A DNA stretch of 64,000 bases from Lachnospiraceae bacterium (GTDB taxonomy: Bacteria > Bacillota > Clostridia > Lachnospirales > Lachnospiraceae). Made by a program: the position numbers and the translations under genes. Shown here piece by piece: positions 57,154 to 64,000 of the stretch (its first letter is position 1; the number at the start of each line of letters is the position of its first letter). The stretch spans positions 36,809-100,808 of the forward strand of contig JAILEM010000152.1 in NCBI GenBank assembly GCA_024687745.1, in the 5' to 3' direction. The notes below the pieces were generated by a model. It made no database searches. It saw only the letters and a list, made by a program, of their open reading frames with translations, and was not told the DNA's origin.

Positions 57154-58230
57154 TTATGGGATTTCGCATATAGTACCACCGCCTATAACGGTGTCTCCAT
57201 CATATAATACAACTGCCTGACCTTTGGTTATCGCTCTCTGAGGAGTTTCAAATATCACCCTTAAATGATCCTCGTCAAGCTGCTCAGCGACAGCGGGCTG
57301 TTCGGCCTGTCTGTACCTTATTTTGGCTGATACCCTGAGGGGGGAGTCTATTCTGTCAGTCGTTATAAGATTGATCTTATCGGCGATCAGCGTTGTCCTG
57401 AACAGATCCTCATTAGATCCGAGGGTGACGATATTGTTTTGAGGATCGATATCTGTAACATAGAGCGGATTCTCTGCCGAGATACCAAGTCCTTTTCTCT
57501 GGCCTATCGTGTAGCACACATAGCCCCTGTGCCGCCCAAGAACATTTCCGTTCTTATCAATAAAGTCTCCCTCCGGATATTTCATTTTTCTGTATCTTTC
57601 GAGAAAGTCAGAATATTTTCCGTCCGGAATAAAACAAATATCCTGACTGTCATGTTTGGATGCATTTACAAATCCGTTCCTTGAAGCTATAGCCCTTGTT
57701 TCGTCTTTACTTAGTCCGCCTAAGGGAAAAAGAATATGTTTAAGCTGATACTGTGTAAGGGAATACAGGACATAGCTCTGGTCTTTATTGGGATCGAGAG
57801 CCTTTTTTAATATAAATCTTTTACTGTCATCTGAATAGTCTATCCTTGCATAATGCCCTGTAACTATATGATCACAGCCGTTTTTTTCCATTTCCTCAAA
57901 AAGTCTCTCAAATTTGAGGGACCTGTTACATTCTATGCAGGGATTTGGAGTGGCACCCCTTTCGTAACAGGAGACAAAGGGTTCTATAACCTTTTGAATG
58001 AAATCATTTTCAAAATGGTATATTTCATATGGAATGCCTATTCTTTCGCACACCTTTCTGGCATCCTCCGTATTCTCAAGGGAACAGCAGGTGTCAAGGA
58101 GATCCTTACCGATCATGTCATTTTCGTAAAGTCGCATCGTGCAGCCTATACATTCGAAGCCTTTTTCCTTCATCAGAAGGGCTGCTACGGAGCTGTCAAC
58201 TCCGCCACTCATCGCTATCAAAACCTTCAT
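57154..58230 (-). CDS. mnmA: tRNA-specific 2-thiouridylase MnmA
   Basis: It thiolates the wobble U34 of tRNA-Lys, Glu and Gln. Length 358 residues, normal. The PP-loop ATP-pyrophosphatase signature AMSGGVDSSVAALLM stands at the N terminus (about residues 6-20). The two catalytic cysteines are in NPCIECNRSLKF (Cys near 99) and DSQDICFI (about 199). Later, the beta-barrel domain with GQRKGLGISAENPLYVTDID and GAGTI-like tail follow. The ATG at 58230 has AAGGGGA upstream. Monocistronic; it diverges from the GH31 gene. A sulfur donor cysteine desulfurase is not adjacent. Confidence 0.97.
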   Translation of the reverse strand: MKVLIAMSGGVDSSVAALLMKEKGFECIGCTMRLYENDMIGKDLLDTCCSLENTEDARKVCERIGIPYEIYHFENDFIQKVIEPFVSCYERGATPNPCIECNRSLKFERLFEEMEKNGCDHIVTGHYARIDYSDDSKRFILKKALDPNKDQSYVLYSLTQYQLKHILFPLGGLSKDETRAIASRNGFVNASKHDSQDICFIPDGKYSDFLERYRKMKYPEGDFIDKNGNVLGRHRGYVCYTIGQRKGLGISAENPLYVTDIDPQNNIVTLGSNEDLFRTTLIADKINLITTDRIDSPLRVSAKIRYRQAEQPAVAEQLDEDHLRVIFETPQRAITKGQAVVLYDGDTVIGGGTICEIP

Positions 58231-58325
58231 TTTCTTCCCCTTTGACCTTTATATAAGAATTTTGCTTTAATTATACATAAGTGGCAGCGGTTAGGGAAGA
58301 TGGAATCTTTATCTGGTCAGTTTTT

Positions 58326-58355
58326 TTGGCTTTTATATCTCTGACGGTGTATAAT
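58326..58355 (+). promoter_or_regulatory. Promoter of the GH31 gene
   Basis: TTGGCT at 58326-58331, an 18-base spacer and a perfect TATAAT at 58350-58355. It lies inside the longest open frame of the GH31 gene, supporting the start at 58398 rather than the GTG at 58281. Confidence 0.6.
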
Positions 58356-58397
58356 CATAAGATAAGACTTTATCTGAACGGATACATGGAGGAAAAT

Positions 58398-60461
58398 ATG
58401 CATATATATACCGATGATGACAGGCTGATAGTGGATGATAAGGGCAGCAGCCTTGTGATAGAATGCCATGGGGAGGATTCTCTGAGGGTAAGGATGTATC
58501 CGGGACCTGACAGGGATGAAAATGACTGGGCTCTGACTGAGAAGGTAAAGGATGTGAAGCCGGTTATAGAGATCCGTGAAGCAGATGTTACTGACCCCTG
58601 GTATAAGGAGGACGAATATAAGAAATATCATATAAAAGCTTCTGAGGGTTCCATAACTAACGGAAGGATAACTGCAAGGGTATCTTCTGAAGGATGGATA
58701 TCATATTATAACAGCGAGGGAAGGCTTCTGACCGAAGAGTTCTGGCGTAACAGAGACAGGATAAACAGGTACTGCGTTCCGCTAAGGATCAGTGCAAGGG
58801 AATTTAAGGCTGTACAGGGCACCACGGATCATAGACTTACAGCACGATTCGAAGCCTTTGAGGATGAAAAGATCTTTGGTATGGGACAGTATCAGATAAA
58901 ACAGCTTGATAAGAAGGGAACTGTCCTTGAGCTATGCCACAGAAACTCACAAAGCTCTGTACCCTTCTTTGTTTCATCAAGGGGGTATGGATTTCTGTGG
59001 AATAACCCGGCCATAGGCAGGGTTACCTTTGCGGAAAATGTAACTGAATGGGAAGCATACAGCACAAAGAAGCTTGACTATTTTATCACGGCCGGGGACA
59101 GCTACAGAGATATAGAGAAAAACTATTCGGCGGCAGTCGGAAGAGCCCCCATGATGCCTGAATACGGCTTGGGATACTGGCAGTGTAAGCTAAGATACAG
59201 AACGCAGGAGGAGCTTCTTAAGGTGGCAAGGGAGCATAAGAAAAGAGGACTTCCCATGGATGCCATAGTTGTCGATTTTTTTCACTGGTCGAGACAGGGA
59301 GAGTTTAAGTTTGAAAAAAGAGACTGGCCGGATCCGGAATCGATGGTAAGAGAGCTTAGGGAAATGGGCATAGAGACGGTGGTTTCGGTATGGCCCACTA
59401 TAGATGAAAGAAGCGAAAACTACAGGGAGATGGATGAAAAAGGGTATCTTGTCAAGGCAGACAGGGGACTACCCTTCCATATGACCTGGATGGGGGATAC
59501 TGTATTTTATGATCCGACAAACCCTGAGGCTAGGGAGTATGTCTGGGAAAAATGCAGGGAAAACTATTATAAAAAAGGGATAAAGTGTTTCTGGCTCGAT
59601 GAGGCGGAACCGGAGTACGGACCTTATGATTTCGATAATTACAGATACTATGCCGGCCCTGCACTACAGACATCAAACATATATCCTCTGATGTATGCAA
59701 AGGGCTTTTATGAAGGGCTTAAAAATGAGGGAGAGGAGGAGGTCTTAAGCCTTGTCAGGTGTGCCTGGGCCGGATCACAGAAATATGGCGTACTTACATG
59801 GTCAGGAGACATCCATTCATCATTCAGGGCGATGCGTGAGCAGCTCCAGGCAGGTCTGTCCATGGGGATGGCAGGTATTCCCTGGTGGACATCCGATATA
59901 GGAGGATTTCTTGGCGGAGATATCAAGGATGAGGGCTTTAAAGAGCTTTTACTCAGGTGGTTTGCCTTCGGAGCCTTCTGTCCGGTATTTCGTATGCACG
60001 GTGAGAGGTCACCCTGGCATGAAAGAGAAGAAGAGTTTATAAACGGAGTCAGACAGCTGACCTCAGGGCAGGATAATGAGGTATGGAGCTTCGGGGAAGA
60101 AAACTATGAGATACTTAAGAAGTATCTGTTTATAAGGGAAAGACTTCGTCCCTATATAAGAAGGATAATGAAGGAAGCGAGCGAGACAGGGACACCGGTG
60201 ATGAGACCTATGTTTTATGATCATTCTGATGACAGTGAGACATATAAAGCGGAGGATCAGTATATGTTCGGTGACCGCCTGATAGTTGCTCCTGTCATGG
60301 AAGCAGGTGTCAGAGAAAGAAGGGTCTATCTTCCCAAGGGATCCTCCTACAGGGAGGCAGCAACAGGAAAGATCCATGAAGGCGGTAAATGGGTCACGGC
60401 GGTGGCCACGATCGATGTTATACCTGTATTTGAAATAGATGACGGAGAAAGGATATTATAA
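58398..60461 (+). CDS. GH31 family alpha-glycosidase (alpha-glucosidase/alpha-xylosidase type)
   Basis: About 687 residues from ATG 58398, placed behind TGGAGGA at 58387. No signal peptide, so cytoplasmic. A GH31 N-terminal beta-sandwich (about residues 1-195) precedes the TIM-barrel catalytic domain (about 220-565). The nucleophile Asp is in CFWLDEAEPEYG. Downstream signatures include TWSGDIHSSF, GIPWWTSDIGGF and FRMHGERSPW, and the C-terminal beta domains follow. Retaining alpha-glycosidase; whether the substrate is a glucoside or xyloside is not readable with confidence. The next gene (a GH2 enzyme) begins three bases after its stop, so they form an operon acting on a mixed oligosaccharide (inference). 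Confidence 0.9.
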   Translation: MHIYTDDDRLIVDDKGSSLVIECHGEDSLRVRMYPGPDRDENDWALTEKVKDVKPVIEIREADVTDPWYKEDEYKKYHIKASEGSITNGRITARVSSEGWISYYNSEGRLLTEEFWRNRDRINRYCVPLRISAREFKAVQGTTDHRLTARFEAFEDEKIFGMGQYQIKQLDKKGTVLELCHRNSQSSVPFFVSSRGYGFLWNNPAIGRVTFAENVTEWEAYSTKKLDYFITAGDSYRDIEKNYSAAVGRAPMMPEYGLGYWQCKLRYRTQEELLKVAREHKKRGLPMDAIVVDFFHWSRQGEFKFEKRDWPDPESMVRELREMGIETVVSVWPTIDERSENYREMDEKGYLVKADRGLPFHMTWMGDTVFYDPTNPEAREYVWEKCRENYYKKGIKCFWLDEAEPEYGPYDFDNYRYYAGPALQTSNIYPLMYAKGFYEGLKNEGEEEVLSLVRCAWAGSQKYGVLTWSGDIHSSFRAMREQLQAGLSMGMAGIPWWTSDIGGFLGGDIKDEGFKELLLRWFAFGAFCPVFRMHGERSPWHEREEEFINGVRQLTSGQDNEVWSFGEENYEILKKYLFIRERLRPYIRRIMKEASETGTPVMRPMFYDHSDDSETYKAEDQYMFGDRLIVAPVMEAGVRERRVYLPKGSSYREAATGKIHEGGKWVTAVATIDVIPVFEIDDGERIL

Positions 60462-60463
60462 AT

Positions 60464-62476
60464 ATGGGGCAGGATTATAATCAGCTTTTTACAAGCTGGG
60501 GCAGGGAATTTGACAGGGAGAATATTCTTCCCGAATACCCGAGACCACAGATGAAGAGAAAAAGTTATGTAAACTTAAACGGTGAATGGGATTATGCCTT
60601 TACAAGAACCGACTGTTTAAGCCCGGAGGATGTATTTTTTAACGGGAAGATACTGGTACCGTACTCGCCCGAAAGCATTCTGTCCGGTGTTTCAAGGCAG
60701 CTAAAGCCGGATGAATATCTCTGGTACAGAAGGATGATAGAGCTTCCTGAGGATTATAATGAATATAACAGACTGCTGATACATTTTGGAGCGGTAGACC
60801 AGATGTGTAAGGTTTACATAAATAGGAAACAGGTATACAGACATGTGGGAGGTTATCTTCCTTTTACTGTTGATATTTCTAAATATGTTCATCCGCTTGA
60901 TAAAAATGCCGAGCTGATAATCTGTGTCAAGGATACAACGGAAAAATCCTATCACAGCAGGGGAAAACAGCTTCTCAACAGGGGAGGTATGTTTTATACC
61001 GCGCAGAGCGGTATATGGAAGAGTGTATGGATGGAATGTGTCAACAGAAGGTATATAAAGAACTATAAGGTAAGTACCGATGTTGTTACAGGGATCGTGC
61101 ATATGCAGATAACGGTCAATTTAAATATATCGGAGGTGTCTTCGCCGGGTGAGATATTAAAGGTTACAAGATCCAGAAAATTTGAAAACATTTCGAGACG
61201 TGTCAGGTTTTCCTATGAAAAGGATCTGAGCATAAACGTTAAGAAGCCTTATATAGATAAATTATCTCTGCTTGATGCAGAGGAATGTAAGAAGAGTGAA
61301 GGGGAGTTGTCCGAGAGCCTTGCAAAGGTATTTAAGGATATCGACTATGATACTCTTAACGGGGACGGTGTAGACGATATAGAGATATTTACCAAAAAGA
61401 TAGGACATAAAGGCAATGTCATCTGCTTTGACTTCAGTGTGACAGACAGGAAGCTCTGGAGTCCCGAGAATCCGAATCTGTATTATTTTAAGCTGAGAGT
61501 TTTCAATGATGAGATATCGGGATATTTTGCGTTCAGAAATATCAGTATAGAACGAATGTCAAAACATCCGGATAATCTTATAAAGAGGATAGATGACGAT
61601 ATAAGAAATCATCCGAGGATATGTCTGAACCATGCACCCTATTTTCAAAACGGAGTACTGGATCAGGGATACTGGCCTGAGGGTCTCTATACTCCGCCTT
61701 CATATAAGGCCTTTCTTTACGATATACTTAAGATGAAATCCCTGGGTTATAATATGCTTAGAAAACACTTAAAGATAGAGGCAGACAGATACTATTATTA
61801 CTGTGACAGGATAGGAATGTCTGTATGGCAGGATATGGTAAACGGTGGAAGTACGTATCACTTCTGGTTTGTTACCTATCTTGCCACGGCATTTAATATG
61901 GTCAGGTACAGGTTCTTTGATAACAGCTACGCCCTGTTATCAAGAAAGGACGAGAGGGGCCGCAGGGAATTTGAAAAGGAGATGAAGGCCACGGTTAGGC
62001 TTCTCTACGATCATCCATGTATCACAACCTGGGTAATATTCAACGAGGGCTGGGGACAGTTTGATGCAAAGAGGATTACCAGGGAACTGAGAAAACTCGA
62101 TGATACAAGGATAATCGATTCTACCAGCGGATGGTTCGACCAGGAATGCGGTGATATAAGGAGTCAGCACTATTACTTTATGAAGCTCAGGGTACAGTGG
62201 TGTCTTCACAGGGCAACAGTGATATCTGAATACGGAGGCTTTCCGTTGAAGGTAAAAGGCCATATAATGTACAATAAAATGTACGGTTATCATGGCAGTG
62301 CCAATCCCACAGAGCTAAAGAAGAAATATAAAAGGCTTATGGAGAATATAATCGGCCCTGAGATAGAAAAGGGCTTATCGGCAACGGTATATACCCAGCT
62401 TTCCGATGTGGAGGAAGAGGTAAACGGTATACTTACATATGACAGAGAGGTCTGTAAGCTGGATGGAAAGCCATAA
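60464..62476 (+). CDS. GH2 family beta-glycosidase
   Basis: A 670-residue glycoside hydrolase family 2 protein without signal peptide. A sugar-binding jelly-roll (about residues 20-180; RPQMKRKSYVNLNGEWDYAF) and an immunoglobulin-like domain come first, then a TIM barrel. The acid/base is in WVIFNEGWGQFD and the nucleophile in VISEYGGF, both intact. Between the sandwich and barrel there is an unusual charged stretch (about residues 220-310) not expected in a compact GH2 protein, probably an insertion in the Ig-like domain. Specificity could be beta-galactosidase, mannosidase or glucuronidase; unresolved. Three bases after the GH31 stop, hence co-transcribed. Start is ATG 60464, with GGAGAAAGG upstream. 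Confidence 0.88.
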   Translation: MGQDYNQLFTSWGREFDRENILPEYPRPQMKRKSYVNLNGEWDYAFTRTDCLSPEDVFFNGKILVPYSPESILSGVSRQLKPDEYLWYRRMIELPEDYNEYNRLLIHFGAVDQMCKVYINRKQVYRHVGGYLPFTVDISKYVHPLDKNAELIICVKDTTEKSYHSRGKQLLNRGGMFYTAQSGIWKSVWMECVNRRYIKNYKVSTDVVTGIVHMQITVNLNISEVSSPGEILKVTRSRKFENISRRVRFSYEKDLSINVKKPYIDKLSLLDAEECKKSEGELSESLAKVFKDIDYDTLNGDGVDDIEIFTKKIGHKGNVICFDFSVTDRKLWSPENPNLYYFKLRVFNDEISGYFAFRNISIERMSKHPDNLIKRIDDDIRNHPRICLNHAPYFQNGVLDQGYWPEGLYTPPSYKAFLYDILKMKSLGYNMLRKHLKIEADRYYYYCDRIGMSVWQDMVNGGSTYHFWFVTYLATAFNMVRYRFFDNSYALLSRKDERGRREFEKEMKATVRLLYDHPCITTWVIFNEGWGQFDAKRITRELRKLDDTRIIDSTSGWFDQECGDIRSQHYYFMKLRVQWCLHRATVISEYGGFPLKVKGHIMYNKMYGYHGSANPTELKKKYKRLMENIIGPEIEKGLSATVYTQLSDVEEEVNGILTYDREVCKLDGKP

Positions 62477-62543
62477 GGTCAGGTTTTCATAAGGGAAAAT
62501 TATCCTTAAGAGATCGAAAGGTATTGATATAAGGTGATCATAT

Positions 62544-64000
62544 ATGAAAAAAGGACAGGAATATACAGGTGTAGTCGAAAAGGTAAGGTTTCCGGGCAAG
62601 GGTGTTGTCAGGGCAGAAGGTGATATTCCTGATAAGAACAGTGAGAGAGAAGAAGCCGATGCAGTAAATGCTGAATATTGTATCGTTAAGGGTGTGGTTA
62701 AGGGACAGAGGATACGGTTCAGGGTCACAAAGAAAAGATCAGGAAGAGCAGAGGGGATGCTTCTTGAGGTTATTGAGAGGTCCCCGGATGAAGTTGATGC
62801 AATGTGTCCTCATTTTGGGACATGTGGCGGTTGCTCATACTTAAACCTCCCCTATGAAAAACAGCTAAAGCTTAAGGAAGAACAGGTAAAGGATATCCTT
62901 TATCCTGTTTTTTCGTCTAAAGAGGACCTTGATAATGTCTGGGAGGGTATCAGACCAAGTCCCATTCAATATGAATACAGGAACAAGATGGAGTTTTCTT
63001 TTGGAGATGCAAGTATTGGCGGTGAGCTCGAGCTTGGTTTACATAAAGTAGGAAGCTGTTATGATATCATTTCCGTAAAAAAATGCTGTATAATAGATTC
63101 TGACTACAGAGACATCCTTACAGAGACACTTGCATATTTTCGGGGAAAGGAAACTCCCTATTATCATAAAAAGGATCATAAAGGATATTTAAGGCATCTG
63201 ATCATAAGAAAGGCAAAGAAGACAGGAGAGATCCTTGTGGATCTGGTAACCACTTCACAGAGTCTAAAGGATACACCCTGTACCTTTGTAAGCCTGCTTG
63301 AGGATTATAAAGAGTTATTACTGTCTCTAAAGCTTGAGGGCCAAATAGCGGGAATATTAAATACCATAAACGATTCCGTGGCCGATACCGTTATAAACGA
63401 AAGGACGGATATACTGTATGGCTCTGACCACTTCTTTGAGGAGCTTTCGGGACTCAGATTTAAGATCACGCCTTTTTCCTTTTTTCAGACAAATACACTT
63501 TCGGCTGAGGTGCTATATGAAACCGCCAGAGAATATATTATGTCAACCATAGTCTGCAACGCGGTCAGTGAGACAGAGGGGGATGTTCAGGATGAGAGGG
63601 AGAGAGAAAACAAGCCTGTGATATTTGATCTTTATTCAGGAACCGGGACGATAACCCAGATCATGGCTCCCATAGCCAAAAAGGTTGTAGGTGTTGAGAT
63701 AGTAGAGGAGGCTGTAAGGGCCGCCATATCCAATTCAGAATTAAATGGTTTACATAATGTCGAATATATCTGTGGGGATGTACTTAAGGTTATAGATGAT
63801 CTCAAAGAAAGACCGGATATAATAATACTCGATCCGCCAAGAGACGGTATACATCCCAAGGCTATAAAGAAGATCATAGACTTTGGAGTCGATCATATAC
63901 TCTATATCTCATGTAAGCCGACAAGTCTTCAAAGAGACCTGGAAATATTCTTGGCCCAAGGCTATATGCCTTCGAGAATTTGCGCAATAGATCAGTTCCC
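62544..64000 (+). CDS. 23S rRNA (uracil-5-)-methyltransferase RlmD/RumA type (3' end outside window)
   Basis: An S-adenosylmethionine-dependent RNA m5U methyltransferase of the TrmA/RlmD family; 485 residues visible, lacking only the last few. The N-terminal TRAM domain (EYTGVVEKVRFPGKGVVRAEG, about residues 5-25) is followed by the iron-sulfur cysteines (CPHFGTCGGCSYLNLPYEKQ). The SAM site is FDLYSGTGTITQ, the motif DPPRDG is near residue 432, and the catalytic Cys is in YISCKPTS. The ATG at 62544 follows AAGGTGAT. It extends past base 64000; the C-terminal FPxTxHVE-like end is just beginning (IDQFP). It follows the GH2 gene by 67 bases and is probably independent. Confidence 0.93.
   Translation, partial: MKKGQEYTGVVEKVRFPGKGVVRAEGDIPDKNSEREEADAVNAEYCIVKGVVKGQRIRFRVTKKRSGRAEGMLLEVIERSPDEVDAMCPHFGTCGGCSYLNLPYEKQLKLKEEQVKDILYPVFSSKEDLDNVWEGIRPSPIQYEYRNKMEFSFGDASIGGELELGLHKVGSCYDIISVKKCCIIDSDYRDILTETLAYFRGKETPYYHKKDHKGYLRHLIIRKAKKTGEILVDLVTTSQSLKDTPCTFVSLLEDYKELLLSLKLEGQIAGILNTINDSVADTVINERTDILYGSDHFFEELSGLRFKITPFSFFQTNTLSAEVLYETAREYIMSTIVCNAVSETEGDVQDERERENKPVIFDLYSGTGTITQIMAPIAKKVVGVEIVEEAVRAAISNSELNGLHNVEYICGDVLKVIDDLKERPDIIILDPPRDGIHPKAIKKIIDFGVDHILYISCKPTSLQRDLEIFLAQGYMPSRICAIDQF

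Noticed and set aside
1..64000. tRNA/rRNA genes, CRISPR arrays, insertion sequences, integrases or prophage genes
   Set aside because: None were seen. Intergenic gaps are short or explained, and no transposase or integrase motif was found in any frame.

Overview
The window looks like chromosomal DNA of a low-to-moderate GC, Gram-positive anaerobe of the Clostridia, most probably a Lachnospiraceae-type gut or rumen bacterium (inference). The grounds are strong AGGAGG-type ribosome sites, HrcA/CIRCE heat-shock control, a lysine riboswitch, a Bacillota-type heterodimeric ABC exporter, a YerC-type regulator, AraC-controlled sugar loci and three c-di-GMP enzymes. I see no tRNA, rRNA, CRISPR array, insertion sequence or prophage. 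Almost all of the sequence is ordinary, well-spaced coding DNA, mostly on the + strand. Both edges cut genes: clpB at the left and an RlmD/RumA-type rRNA methyltransferase at the right.

Layout. 1-9.7 kb: the end of clpB, then a galactoside-use locus made of an AraC regulator, a lipoprotein sugar-binding protein, two ABC permeases, a LacZ-type GH2 enzyme and a second AraC regulator. A 16-bp direct repeat just upstream of the transport genes is a likely operator. 9.8-18.7 kb: a diguanylate cyclase, valS, a minus-strand trio (PurF-like protein without glutaminase residues, a 63-aa protein, a zinc-ribbon/TPR membrane protein) and a GT-C-like membrane protein. 18.8-27.9 kb: envelope and proteostasis genes (membrane-anchored acidic protein with a PHO-box-like promoter, parvulin lipoprotein, rhomboid protease, CIRCE-linked htpG, HPr-like protein, class A PBP, YigZ, DUF4870-like protein). 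28-36.4 kb: a PTS EIIC-like permease, mgtE behind an unusual leader, typA and a heterodimeric ABC exporter.

36.5-42.7 kb: an EAL phosphodiesterase, then a lysine riboswitch driving dapA-dapB, a eukaryote-type HisA, an HD-GYP response regulator and a cold-shock protein. 43-49 kb: a tight envelope cluster of a degenerate M23 protein, bactofilin, a GH25 muramidase, an orphan GspF/PilC-type protein, a predicted beta-helix membrane protein and a SARP-type regulator. This is the least conventional part of the window. 49-58 kb: a Kef-type antiporter, CheC, a YerC/TrpR-like regulator, pcrA flanked by three related small secreted coiled-coil proteins, an acidic-tailed membrane protein, a DUF1624 membrane protein and mnmA. 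58.3-64 kb: GH31 and GH2 glycosidases and the rRNA methyltransferase.

The best candidates for undescribed biology are the 43-49 kb bactofilin/GspF/beta-helix cluster, the secreted three-paralogue family around pcrA, the leader in front of mgtE (29-codon ORF plus alternative pairings that can hide the Shine-Dalgarno) and the PurF-like protein that has lost its glutaminase nucleophile.
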